DNA of 64,000 bases from Edaphocola aurantiacus (GTDB taxonomy: Bacteria > Bacteroidota > Bacteroidia > Chitinophagales > Chitinophagaceae), in assembly GCF_019797745.1 (NCBI RefSeq), contig NZ_VOSI01000004.1, positions 1 to 64,000 on the forward strand, given 5' to 3'. Positions 15,528-23,861 of this stretch are shown here, one piece after another; positions within the stretch are counted from its first letter, which is position 1; each line of letters opens with the position of its first letter. A model generated the notes under the pieces. That model did no database searches, was not told the origin of the DNA, and worked only from the letters and a program-made list of their open reading frames with translations. A program made the position numbers and the translations under genes.

Positions 15528-16016
15528 ATGCTGAAAAAAATATTTGTGGCCCTGATGGCCTGTGTGAGCCTTTCTTCCTGCTTTAAAAAGGATGTATGTG
15601 AGGATGTAAGTGTGGCAGTACCCCAGGAGGAAATAACGGCGCTGAAGGCATATGTTGAATCGGTAAATGCAAATGCAGTGTACGATAACAGAGGCTTTTT
15701 CTACCAGATCGTAAAACCAGGTACAGCCAATCATCCTGGTATATGCTCTGATATATATGCCAACTTTGAAGGTCGTGCTTATGACAACGAAGATTATTTT
15801 GTGAAAACCAATAATAACTCTACCGCTATGTACCACGACTTGTCGAAATACATATATGGCTGGAGATATGCTTTGCCACTGATTGGTATGGGAGGAGAAA
15901 TGAAATTGTACCTGCCACCATCATTAGGAAAGGGAAACCATACAATATTGGAGCCAAGCTATGTACCTTCTGATAAGATACTGGTATATACTATTCGTTT
16001 AGTGCGCTACAATTAA
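15528..16016 (+). CDS. Degenerate FKBP-like lipoprotein, paralog of the preceding gene
   Basis: A 162-residue lipoprotein (MLKKIFVALMACVSLSSC, lipobox LSSC). It shares with its neighbour the C.DV...P..E..ALK.Y....N..A.YD.RGF.Y.I..PG block and KYIYGWRYALPLIGMGGEMKLYLPPSLG, but the GTVFDS segment is replaced by GRAYDNEDYF and the family YG after the LPPSLG motif is lost (LGKGNH). Isomerase activity is therefore doubtful; a binding role is possible. A strong terminator follows. Confidence 0.85.
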   Translation: MLKKIFVALMACVSLSSCFKKDVCEDVSVAVPQEEITALKAYVESVNANAVYDNRGFFYQIVKPGTANHPGICSDIYANFEGRAYDNEDYFVKTNNNSTAMYHDLSKYIYGWRYALPLIGMGGEMKLYLPPSLGKGNHTILEPSYVPSDKILVYTIRLVRYN

Positions 16017-16024
16017 TTGAAACT

Positions 16025-16076
16025 TTATATAAAAAAGCAACCGGATGATCAATCATCCGGTTGCTTTTTTATATAA
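16025..16076. terminator. Bidirectional terminator between FKBP pair and dehydrogenase
   Basis: Perfect 25-nt arms (16025-16049 and 16052-16076) with a 2-nt loop, ATATAAAAAA outer part and CCGG core. It serves the plus-strand gene ending at 16016 and the minus-strand gene ending at 16089. Confidence 0.93.
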
Positions 16077-16088
16077 GAGTATGTTCTT

Positions 16089-17546
16089 TTAATATTCGAT
16101 ACAAACATTTTTGGGCTCGGTAAAGAAGCGTAAGGCTTCCCAGCCACCTTCGCGACCCATACCCGAATTTTTAAAACCACCGAAAGGCGTACGCAGGTCG
16201 CGCAGCAACCAGCAGTTTACCCATATAATACCACTATGTACCTGGTTGGCCATACGTTGTGCACGGCTTACGTCCTGTGTCCAGATAGTGGCCGCCAGTC
16301 CGTAGTCACTGCAATTAGCCAGGGCTAAGGCTTCCGCCTCATCCTTAAAGGACTGCAGGGTAACTACCGGTCCGAAGATTTCTTCCATATTGGTTTTGCA
16401 GTCCGGTCCCAGTCCTTCAATAATAGTAGGTTCGATGAAGTAACCATTGGCACAACGGCCCCCTGGCTGAACGGCTTTTCCCCCCAGGAGAATACGGCCT
16501 CCCTCGGATTGTGCCAGCTCTATACAGCTCATTACCTTATCAAAATGCACTTTGCTTACCACCGCGCCTTGTTTGGATGTTGCTTCCAGTGGGTCACCGA
16601 TCGTCAGTTGCTGTACCGCTGCAATGAATTCTGTTTTAAAGCGCTCATAAATACTTTCTTCTACCAGGATGCGGGAACCGCAAAGGCAGATCTGGCCCTG
16701 GTTTGCAAAAGAGGACTGGACTGTAGTCTTCATCATTTTCTCCCAGTCGCAATCAGCAAAAATGATATTAGGATTTTTGCCGCCCAGCTCTAAGGATGTC
16801 TTTTTGAGCACGGCTCCAGCCTGTGCAGCGATATCCTTGCCCGCACGGGTGCTTCCGGTAAAGGAAACGGCTTTTACCTTAGGATGAGCAACCATCGCAG
16901 ATCCGCAATGCAGGCCATCACCATGCAGGATATTTAATACCCCTTCCGGCAGGCCGGCTTCTGCTGCTATATGGCAGAGAAGGTAAGCCGTCATAGGCGT
17001 TACTTCAGATGGTTTGGCAATGACACAGTTGCCTGCAGCCAGTGCCGGCGCGATCTTCCAGGTAAAAAGATATAAAGGCAGGTTCCATGGCGAAATACAG
17101 GCCACGACGCCTATTGGTTTGCGTAAAGTATAATTAATGGCCCGGTTTTCCATATTATGGCTTTCCGAAGCGAAGTGCATGATAGCAGTAGCAAAGAAGC
17201 GGAAGTTCTCCGCAGCGCGGGGTATATCCACACGTTTGCTCAGGCTCAGGGGCTTACCGTTATCATTAGTCTCGGCCAGCGCCAGTGCATCCAGGTTGGC
17301 TTCGATCAGTTCGGCCATGCGGTTCATAATGCGGAAGCGATGCTCCGGACTGGTAGCCGCCCAGGAAGGGAAGGCCTTTTCTGCAGCAGCAACGGCAAGG
17401 TCTACATCTTCTGTGGTACTGTTGGGAATCTGCCCATATACAGCACCTGTTGCCGGGTTGATATTGTCAAGATAAATACCTTTTTCAGGGTCTTGAAATC
17501 TGCCCCCGATATAGTTCTGTATAGTAGCTGGGATACTTAAATTCAT
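16089..17546 (-). CDS. 2-aminomuconate/2-hydroxymuconate semialdehyde dehydrogenase-like aldehyde dehydrogenase
   Basis: A 485-residue NAD(P)-dependent aldehyde dehydrogenase with catalytic C287 (NQGQIC), general base E253 (SLELGGKNPN) and the Rossmann loop FTGSTRAGKDI. The C-terminal VNCWLLRDLRTPFGGFKNSGMGREGG carries the RDLRTPFGG signature of the muconate-semialdehyde branch (AMSDH/XylG/DmpC, ALDH8-like), which acts in kynurenine or aromatic meta-cleavage breakdown. No other genes of those pathways lie nearby. The -7 element ends 4 nt before the ATG, so the mRNA should be leaderless. Confidence 0.85.
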   Translation of the reverse strand: MNLSIPATIQNYIGGRFQDPEKGIYLDNINPATGAVYGQIPNSTTEDVDLAVAAAEKAFPSWAATSPEHRFRIMNRMAELIEANLDALALAETNDNGKPLSLSKRVDIPRAAENFRFFATAIMHFASESHNMENRAINYTLRKPIGVVACISPWNLPLYLFTWKIAPALAAGNCVIAKPSEVTPMTAYLLCHIAAEAGLPEGVLNILHGDGLHCGSAMVAHPKVKAVSFTGSTRAGKDIAAQAGAVLKKTSLELGGKNPNIIFADCDWEKMMKTTVQSSFANQGQICLCGSRILVEESIYERFKTEFIAAVQQLTIGDPLEATSKQGAVVSKVHFDKVMSCIELAQSEGGRILLGGKAVQPGGRCANGYFIEPTIIEGLGPDCKTNMEEIFGPVVTLQSFKDEAEALALANCSDYGLAATIWTQDVSRAQRMANQVHSGIIWVNCWLLRDLRTPFGGFKNSGMGREGGWEALRFFTEPKNVCIEY

Positions 17547-17550
17547 GCTA

Positions 17551-17558
17551 CAAATATA
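17551..17558 (-). promoter_or_regulatory. -7 element directly before the dehydrogenase start
   Basis: TATATTTG on the minus strand (17558 to 17551), then 4 nt and ATG at 17546. The geometry is the same as at 10888/10883 and predicts transcription starting at the ATG. No TTG at 19-21 bp is visible. Confidence 0.6.
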
Positions 17559-17677
17559 GAACTAATCAGGCGTAAAATCATTCTCCGGGATTTAACAATA
17601 ATCTGCAGGAAATTAAAATAGTACATCAATTTAAATTGTACCTTCGCTGTCTTGTAAATTTTTAAATTAAATACTTT

Positions 17678-18889
17678 ATGAGTACCAATCAGTATCCTCA
17701 TGTACCTTATGGTAAGACGGTTCATGGTCAAGAAGAAATCGATGCGGTAGTAGAAGTCTTAAAGACCTCTACACAAATGGGTAAAAATGTACGTGCGCTG
17801 GAAGAAAGAGTGGCAGGGCTTTATGCAAAAAAATATGGTATTGGTGTAAACTCGGGATCATCTGCTTTATACCTGGCAGCTGATCTGTTGAATTTTGAAG
17901 CCGGTGCGGAGATCCTTACTCCTGCTCTGACTTTTTCCACAACGGTAGCGCCAATCGTTAAGAAAGGATGGATTCCTTCTTTTGTTGACGTGGCGGAGGG
18001 TACTTATAATACAGATGTGTCTAAGGTGGAAGAAATGATTACTTCTAAAACCAAGGCCATGATCATCCCTAACCTGATCGGTAACCTGCCGGACTGGAAA
18101 GTGTTGCGTGAGATTGCAGACAAACACAACCTGTTTGTACTGGAAGACAGTGCCGATACTTTAGGTGCTGAAATCGGAGGTGCCTCCAGCGGTCGTTATA
18201 CCGATATGAGCACAACAAGTTTCTATGGTTCTCACATTGTAAACTGTGCCGGTAATGGTGGAATGCTGTGTGTGAATACAGATGCATTTTATGATCGTGG
18301 TCGCCTGCTGAGAAGCTGGGGACGCAGTTCTTCCCTGTTTGTAGAATCAGAGAAAATTGAAAACCGTTTCAATGTAGAAGTAGACGGTATCCCTTACGAT
18401 GCAAAATTTGTATTCGAAGAGCCGGGCTACAACATTGAACCTTCAGAACTGGGTGCTGCATTCGGTCTGATCCAGGTAAATAAACTGGGCGATAATATAG
18501 ATAAGCGTACTGCTAATTATACAACGATGCGCAGCTTCTTCGAGCAATACGAAGAGTTCTTTATCCTGCCACAGCAGTTACCGGATTCCCGTACAGGATG
18601 GCTGGCATTTGCCGTTACGGTAAGAGAAAATGCTCCGTTCATCCGCAGAGATCTGCAGATCTTCCTGGAGAAAAGAAATATCCAGACGCGTACCGTATTT
18701 ACCGGTAATATTCTGCGTCAGCCAGGATTTAAAAATGTAGCACATAAAGCCAGCGCAGCAGGTTATCCTGAGGCCGATAAAGTAATGCGTGGCGGTATGT
18801 TGATCGCTTGTCACCATGGTCTGGATGCCATGCAGATCGACCATATGAAAGAAAGTATTACGGCCTTTATGAGTCAATATGTAAAGTAA
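17678..18889 (+). CDS. DegT/DnrJ/EryC1/StrS-fold PLP enzyme, RfbH/ColD-like dehydratase type
   Basis: A 403-residue fold-I PLP enzyme of nucleotide-sugar metabolism. LTPALTFSTTVAPI, the PLP-ring aspartate in LEDSADTLGAE (D157) and the SFYGSHIVNCAGNGGM segment are family marks. In aminotransferases the segment carries the Schiff-base lysine (SFHPAKN-type); here H186 stands at that place, as in the 3-dehydratases RfbH/E1 and ColD (SFYPAHH-type). LRSWGRSSSLF and ENRF also recall RfbH. The likely reaction is removal of the C3 hydroxyl of a 4-keto-6-deoxy sugar. No Fe-S reductase or other sugar gene is adjacent. An 86-aa membrane protein follows. Confidence 0.8.
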   Translation: MSTNQYPHVPYGKTVHGQEEIDAVVEVLKTSTQMGKNVRALEERVAGLYAKKYGIGVNSGSSALYLAADLLNFEAGAEILTPALTFSTTVAPIVKKGWIPSFVDVAEGTYNTDVSKVEEMITSKTKAMIIPNLIGNLPDWKVLREIADKHNLFVLEDSADTLGAEIGGASSGRYTDMSTTSFYGSHIVNCAGNGGMLCVNTDAFYDRGRLLRSWGRSSSLFVESEKIENRFNVEVDGIPYDAKFVFEEPGYNIEPSELGAAFGLIQVNKLGDNIDKRTANYTTMRSFFEQYEEFFILPQQLPDSRTGWLAFAVTVRENAPFIRRDLQIFLEKRNIQTRTVFTGNILRQPGFKNVAHKASAAGYPEADKVMRGGMLIACHHGLDAMQIDHMKESITAFMSQYVK

Positions 18890-18892
18890 ACA

Positions 18893-19153
18893 ATGATAGA
18901 TCTTTTAATAATAATATTATCCACTTATTTTCTGGGTAAGCGTGTCGGAGAGAAAGGGTATGATGTGTATATGTGGCGCTTTCGTCATGTTATGGCCTGC
19001 ATCTTTGCTGAAGGCATGGTAGCGGCACTTTCATTCCTGTTTACTCAAGACATTTTAATTGCCGGAATGAGCGGTATTGTTGCCCTGATCGGTATCGTAA
19101 TCTTCCGTTACCAGCGTGTAACGGCATTAGCACCTAAGAGCAATAATGATTAA
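18893..19153 (+). CDS. Small membrane protein downstream of the PLP enzyme
   Basis: An 86-residue protein with an N-terminal helix (MIDLLIIILSTYFLGKRV), a polar basic stretch (GEKGYDVYMWRFRHVMAC), then two close hydrophobic helices (IFAEGMVAALSFLF and ILIAGMSGIVALIGIVIFR). No family is recognised. The ATG is 4 bp from the last base of the PLP-enzyme stop and no terminator lies between, so both are cotranscribed. A terminator follows. Confidence 0.75.
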   Translation: MIDLLIIILSTYFLGKRVGEKGYDVYMWRFRHVMACIFAEGMVAALSFLFTQDILIAGMSGIVALIGIVIFRYQRVTALAPKSNND

Positions 19154-19161
19154 TTTTAAGT

Positions 19162-19192
19162 AAAAGGGCTGAACAATTTGTTCAGCCCTTTT
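19162..19192. terminator. Bidirectional terminator
   Basis: Arms of 14 nt (19162-19175 and 19179-19192), short loop, A run before and T7 after; between the plus-strand gene ending at 19153 and cphA ending at 19199. Confidence 0.88.
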
Positions 19193-19198
19193 TTTATG

Positions 19199-21829
19199 TT
19201 AAGATAGAATAATATCTTCTTCATTTTCCTTGTCCAGGTATTGTTGTACTACCTGTATCGCATTGGTAATTACATCGCTTAAGGCCACAATATAGGTACC
19301 GTCCTGTGCAATGCTGATCGCATGTTTCAGGGCCTCTATCTCTTTCGGAATGGTTTCCCAGGTTACGGTTCTGCCGGAATCATTGATACCCTCCAGCAGC
19401 AGTTGCAGGATTTCCTCCTCCTGTCTGCCCCTCAGGTGTTTCTCCTGGCGTATGATAATGTGGTCAAACATCCTTGCCGCAATCTTCGCACACTCCCTGA
19501 TGTCTTCGTCTCTGCGGTCACCCACACCGGCAATAATACCGATCTTACGGCTGGCATCAATATTCTGCATAAACTCTTCAATACCCCGATACCCTGCAGG
19601 ATTATGTGCAAAATCGATCAGGACCTTGAAGCGTTTAAATTCAAAAATATTCATACGGCCCGGTGTCTGAGCAGCACCCGGTATAAAGGTCTGCAAGGAC
19701 AGGCTGATGTCTTCTGTTTTAAAGCCCCATAGATAAGCCGCCAGTGTAGCCGCCAGTGCATTGGCTATCATAAACCGCGCCTTTCCGCCCATGGTCAGTG
19801 GCACCAGGCTGGCTTTTTCCACCCTTATCTTCCAGGAGCCTTTTTTGATCGTTATATAACCGTTTTCGTACACGGCCACGATCTTACCTTCTTTCGCCAG
19901 TTTCTGTACAAAAGGAGTGTCTTCGGTCATGCTGAAATAAGCAACGTTACAATCCAGTTCTTTAGCTACTTTCAGGCACATCTCATCTTCTGCATTCAGG
20001 ATGGCCCAGCCATCTTTTCTGATGCTGCGGGCCACCACCATTTTTACATTGGCGAGATCCTTCAGTGTTTCAATATCATTAAGGCCCAGGTGGTCTTCCT
20101 GTATATTAGTGATCACCCCGATGTCGCAGCGGCTAAAGCCAAGGCCAGCACGGAGTATACCACCACGGGCGGCCTCCAGTACCGCAAACTCTACTGTAGG
20201 ATCTTTAAGAATATATTCAGCACTTAATGGTCCGGTTGTGTCCCCTTTCTCCATCATATGGTTTTGGATATAAATACCATCTGATGTTGTAAATCCGACT
20301 TTGTAACCGTTGTTTTTAATGATATGTGCGATCAGTCGGGTAGTCGTTGTTTTACCATTGGTACCCGTTACTGCAATAATAGGAATACGGCTTGGCTTAC
20401 CCGGAGGGTAGAGCATATCTATAATCGGTGCCGCGACATTGCGCGGTAAACCTTCCGATGGTGCCAGGTGCATACGGAAACCCGGTGCAGCATTCACTTC
20501 CAGAATTGCACCACCACTCTCTTTCAGCGGCTGGGTCAGGTTCTGAGCCATGATGTCAATACCACATACATCCAGACCTATAACACGGGAGATGCGTTCG
20601 CATAAGAAAATATTTTCCGGGTGCATCATTTCGGTTACATCAACGGAAGTGCCACCGGTGCTCAGGTTGGCTGTAGATTTAAGGTGTACAATCTCACCTT
20701 TCTGAGGTATGGTCTCCAGGTTATATTCCTTTTTAGCCAGGATATCTTCAGTGTCGCGGTCTACCGTAATCTCGGTCAATACATTCTCATGTCCGTAACC
20801 ACGGCGCGGGTCCTGGTTGGTGAGCTCAATCAGTTGTTGTATGCTACTGCTACCATCTCCGATAACGTGTGCCGGTTCCCTGCGTGCAGCAGCGACCACT
20901 TTGTTATCTATCACCAGGACGCGGAAGTCATGGCCGGTAATGAATCGCTCTACAATAACCTTACGACTGTATTGCTGTGCATGCAAAAGACCAGAGGCCG
21001 CATCTTCCCAATTCAGTACATTAATAGAAGCGCCTTTGCCATGATTACCATTCAATGGTTTTAACACGATCGGAAAACCAATCTGATCTATAATCTGTTT
21101 CAGGCCTTCTTCATCAACACAGATACTTCCTTTCGCAACCGGTATGGAGGCCATATCCAGCATCCGTTTAGTCTCTTCCTTGTTACAGGCGATATCTACC
21201 GCTATATTGCTGGTCTTACAGGTAATGGTCGCCTGGAACCGCATCTGGTTGATGCCGTAACCCAGCTGGATCAGCGAGTTGGTACCCAGTCTTATCCAGG
21301 GGATGTCTCTGGCAACAGCCTCTTCCACAATACTGGCGGTACTTGGTCCCAGACGTACCCGTTCGCGGATGCGGCGCATTTCCATAATGTCTGCCTCAAC
21401 ATCATAAGGGGTATCTGTAATAAGGGATTCAGCAATACGCACCGCACTTTCGGCAGCGTACAGGCCTACATTCTCTTCTATATAACTGAACACTACATTG
21501 TATATACCATCCGTTTTGGTCTGGCGTGTACGGCCAAAGCCTGTCTCCATACCCGCAAGGGTTTGGATCTCCAGTGCAATATGCTCAATGACATGGCCCA
21601 TCCAGGTACCTTTTTCTACCCGATAGAAAAAACCACCTTCTACACCTTCAGAACAGCGATGGCTGATCATGGTAGGAAACATGGTTTCTATTCGCTCCCG
21701 GAATCCCGGTATCAGGTTCGTCGGTTGTTGCTCCAGCTCTTCAAGATCAAGCCTCATCTGTATGAGTTTGGTTCTTCTGATGCTCCATATATTTGGGCCT
21801 CTCAGGGCTTGTATTTTCAAGATTTTCAT
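19199..21829 (-). CDS. cphA: Cyanophycin synthetase
   Basis: An 876-residue enzyme that builds cyanophycin (multi-L-arginyl-poly-L-aspartate) from Asp and Arg with ATP, without a ribosome. Three parts are visible: the N-terminal domain (residues 1-~160), an ATP-grasp domain (KPLNGNHGKG at 257-266 and EVNAAPG at 444-450) and a Mur-ligase-like domain with P-loop VTGTNGKTTTT (487-497), FAVLEAARGGILR and FAHNPAGYRG. The length matches CphA1 proteins. The cyanophycinase and an isoaspartyl peptidase are divergent, so synthesis and breakdown genes sit together. No -7 element was found directly upstream. Confidence 0.95.
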   Translation of the reverse strand: MKILKIQALRGPNIWSIRRTKLIQMRLDLEELEQQPTNLIPGFRERIETMFPTMISHRCSEGVEGGFFYRVEKGTWMGHVIEHIALEIQTLAGMETGFGRTRQTKTDGIYNVVFSYIEENVGLYAAESAVRIAESLITDTPYDVEADIMEMRRIRERVRLGPSTASIVEEAVARDIPWIRLGTNSLIQLGYGINQMRFQATITCKTSNIAVDIACNKEETKRMLDMASIPVAKGSICVDEEGLKQIIDQIGFPIVLKPLNGNHGKGASINVLNWEDAASGLLHAQQYSRKVIVERFITGHDFRVLVIDNKVVAAARREPAHVIGDGSSSIQQLIELTNQDPRRGYGHENVLTEITVDRDTEDILAKKEYNLETIPQKGEIVHLKSTANLSTGGTSVDVTEMMHPENIFLCERISRVIGLDVCGIDIMAQNLTQPLKESGGAILEVNAAPGFRMHLAPSEGLPRNVAAPIIDMLYPPGKPSRIPIIAVTGTNGKTTTTRLIAHIIKNNGYKVGFTTSDGIYIQNHMMEKGDTTGPLSAEYILKDPTVEFAVLEAARGGILRAGLGFSRCDIGVITNIQEDHLGLNDIETLKDLANVKMVVARSIRKDGWAILNAEDEMCLKVAKELDCNVAYFSMTEDTPFVQKLAKEGKIVAVYENGYITIKKGSWKIRVEKASLVPLTMGGKARFMIANALAATLAAYLWGFKTEDISLSLQTFIPGAAQTPGRMNIFEFKRFKVLIDFAHNPAGYRGIEEFMQNIDASRKIGIIAGVGDRRDEDIRECAKIAARMFDHIIIRQEKHLRGRQEEEILQLLLEGINDSGRTVTWETIPKEIEALKHAISIAQDGTYIVALSDVITNAIQVVQQYLDKENEEDIILS

Positions 21830-22010
21830 TTGGGAAACTATGTTTAAAGGGAACTGCTTTTAATATCCCTTCCAAGTTAAAGTTTTTTTTATATACAAAT
21901 GCAAAATACTTTCTGCCAGGTATATTATGGCAACTTGTTTACTGTTGGTTAAAGAATCCGGATTTGTGTTTTAAGGGCCTTTTGGTATGTACCAGTTTGG
22001 AAATATTTTA

Positions 22011-22018
22011 TACATTTG
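22011..22018 (+). promoter_or_regulatory. -7 promoter element of the cphB unit
   Basis: TACATTTG, 31 nt before ATG 22050. A longer frame starting at 21987 would span this element, supporting the later start. Confidence 0.55.
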
Positions 22019-22049
22019 TTTCATTGTAAATGATAAAATAGTAAAATTA

Positions 22050-22958
22050 ATGGACGAAGATGTTGTGGGAAAACTAGTGATCATAGGTGGTGCAGTGAAC
22101 AAGGGCAGTTTTACAGAAGTCAGCTACGACGAGAATGTAGCGAATAACCTCAATTTTTTTGAAAAAGGTATTCTGAAGCGTATTATCAAAGAATCTAAAC
22201 ACGGTGAAGATTCCCGTATCGAGATTGTACCTACGGCTTCTCAGATTCCGGGCGAGGTTGGTGCAGAATATGTACGCACGTTTGAATACCTGAATGCTAA
22301 AAATACCGGTGTACTGAATATCCTTACACGGGAAAATGCAAATGATCCCGAAGTAATCAGCCGCCTCGAAAAAGCAGATGTAGTACTGTTTACCGGTGGT
22401 GATCAGCTGCGTTTATCTTCCATTCTCGGAGGTACTCAGTTTCACAGGTTATTACTCAAAAAATATCGTACAGAAGAATTTTTATATGCCGGTACTTCAG
22501 CCGGTGCTGCTGCGGCATCAGACAATATGATCTACCAGGGATCCAGCACTGAAGCGATGCTCAAAGGCGAGGTGAAAATGACCGGCGGACTGGGGCTTAT
22601 AGATGATGTGATCATTGATACCCATTTCGTGGAAAGAGGTCGTATCGGTCGCTTATTCCAGGCCGTAGTGGGTAACCCATGGGTGCTGGGTATAGGATTG
22701 GGAGAGGATACCGGTCTGCTGATCAAGAACAATAAACAAATGGAAGCACTGGGTTCCGGTCTGGTGATACTGGTAGATGGTAATGAGATTAAAGATACCA
22801 ACCTGACCAGCGTAGACCTGGGTCAGCCAATCTCTATCAATCACCTTGTGACACATGTCATGAGCATGTTCGATACCTATGACCTGGAGACACGTCGCCT
22901 CTTCATACACTCTTCACAATATACCTCTATAGGTAAGTTCGGGGTGGATAATAATTAA
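22050..22958 (+). CDS. cphB: Cyanophycinase
   Basis: A 302-residue serine peptidase of the S51 family. The nucleophile is S150 in the elbow AGTSAGAAAASDNM; TGGDQLRLSSILGGT (116-130) and DTHFVERGRIGRL are the conserved substrate-pocket segments. It is a cytoplasmic exopeptidase that cuts cyanophycin to beta-Asp-Arg dipeptides. The ATG at 22050 fits the S51 N terminus (GKLVIIGGAV). The isoaspartyl peptidase gene starts 3 bp after the stop, so the two breakdown steps are in one operon. Confidence 0.95.
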   Translation: MDEDVVGKLVIIGGAVNKGSFTEVSYDENVANNLNFFEKGILKRIIKESKHGEDSRIEIVPTASQIPGEVGAEYVRTFEYLNAKNTGVLNILTRENANDPEVISRLEKADVVLFTGGDQLRLSSILGGTQFHRLLLKKYRTEEFLYAGTSAGAAAASDNMIYQGSSTEAMLKGEVKMTGGLGLIDDVIIDTHFVERGRIGRLFQAVVGNPWVLGIGLGEDTGLLIKNNKQMEALGSGLVILVDGNEIKDTNLTSVDLGQPISINHLVTHVMSMFDTYDLETRRLFIHSSQYTSIGKFGVDNN

Positions 22959-22961
22959 GCT

Positions 22962-23807
22962 ATGAAAGTAATCATACATGGCGGTTTCTTTTCAGAATCG
23001 TCAACGAGTGCAGCAACTAAGAAAGCCAAGCAGGATGCACTGACAGAAATTGTACAAAAGGCCTACCAGTACATGGCATCGGGACATACTGCTACAGAAA
23101 CGGTAGTATATGCCGTTAGCCTGCTGGAAGATGATGCCTTGTTCAATGCCGGAATCGGATCGCAGATACAGCGTGATGGCAAGATCAGGATGAGCGCCGC
23201 GGTAATGGATGGCACTACGCAGAAAATGAGTGGGGTCATTAATATTGAAGCGGTGAAAAACCCGATCAAAGTGGCACTGGACCTGCAAGGTGAGGATGAC
23301 CGTATTCTGGGAGGCTCAGGTGCTACCAGTTATGCACGCGCACATGGCTATGAGGAGTTCAATACCGAGATTCCGCAACGCAGAGCAGAATATGAAGCAA
23401 AAACGGCCTCTACTGGTACCGGAACAGTAGGCTGTGTGGTTTTAGATGCAGCCGGTCATATCGCCGCAGCAACCTCAACAGGCGGTAAGGGTTTTGAAAT
23501 ACCCGGCCGCATTTCCGATTCGGCAACAGTGGCGGGCAATTATGCCAATGCTTTTTGCGGGGTAAGTTGTACCGGAGTAGGAGAGGATATCGTCAGTGGT
23601 GCTGTAGCTTCCAAAATTGTTACCCGGGTTACTGATGGCATGCATATTAAAGAAGCCTTTGCCCGGACATTTGAAGAATTAAAACCGTATGATGGTTTTG
23701 CCGGAGCGATCGCAATCGATGCCGCCGGTAATATATACCACCAGGACTCGCATCCCAGCATGGTGTATGCCAGTTTTGACGGGATCGATACAGAAGTATT
23801 TTCCTGA
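22962..23807 (+). CDS. iaaA: Isoaspartyl peptidase / plant-type L-asparaginase
   Basis: A 281-residue Ntn-hydrolase of the T2 family. Autocleavage before T155 in GTGTVGCVVLD exposes the nucleophile, and ATSTGG (170-175) supplies the next catalytic threonines. It starts with IIHGG as in the family. It hydrolyses beta-aspartyl dipeptides; next to cphB the likely substrate is beta-Asp-Arg, giving free Asp and Arg. Its stop codon lies inside the left arm of the following terminator. Confidence 0.92.
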   Translation: MKVIIHGGFFSESSTSAATKKAKQDALTEIVQKAYQYMASGHTATETVVYAVSLLEDDALFNAGIGSQIQRDGKIRMSAAVMDGTTQKMSGVINIEAVKNPIKVALDLQGEDDRILGGSGATSYARAHGYEEFNTEIPQRRAEYEAKTASTGTGTVGCVVLDAAGHIAAATSTGGKGFEIPGRISDSATVAGNYANAFCGVSCTGVGEDIVSGAVASKIVTRVTDGMHIKEAFARTFEELKPYDGFAGAIAIDAAGNIYHQDSHPSMVYASFDGIDTEVFS

Positions 23808-23858
23808 TGATAAAAAAAGGGTTGAGCGCTTGCTCAACCCTTTTTTTATCATCAGGAA
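23801..23858. terminator. Bidirectional terminator overlapping the iaaA stop
   Basis: Perfect 27-nt arms (23801-23827 and 23832-23858) around a 4-nt loop. The left arm includes the stop codon of iaaA; the right side is 4 bp from the end of the minus-strand gene ending at 23862. Confidence 0.93.
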
Positions 23859-23861
23859 TGT

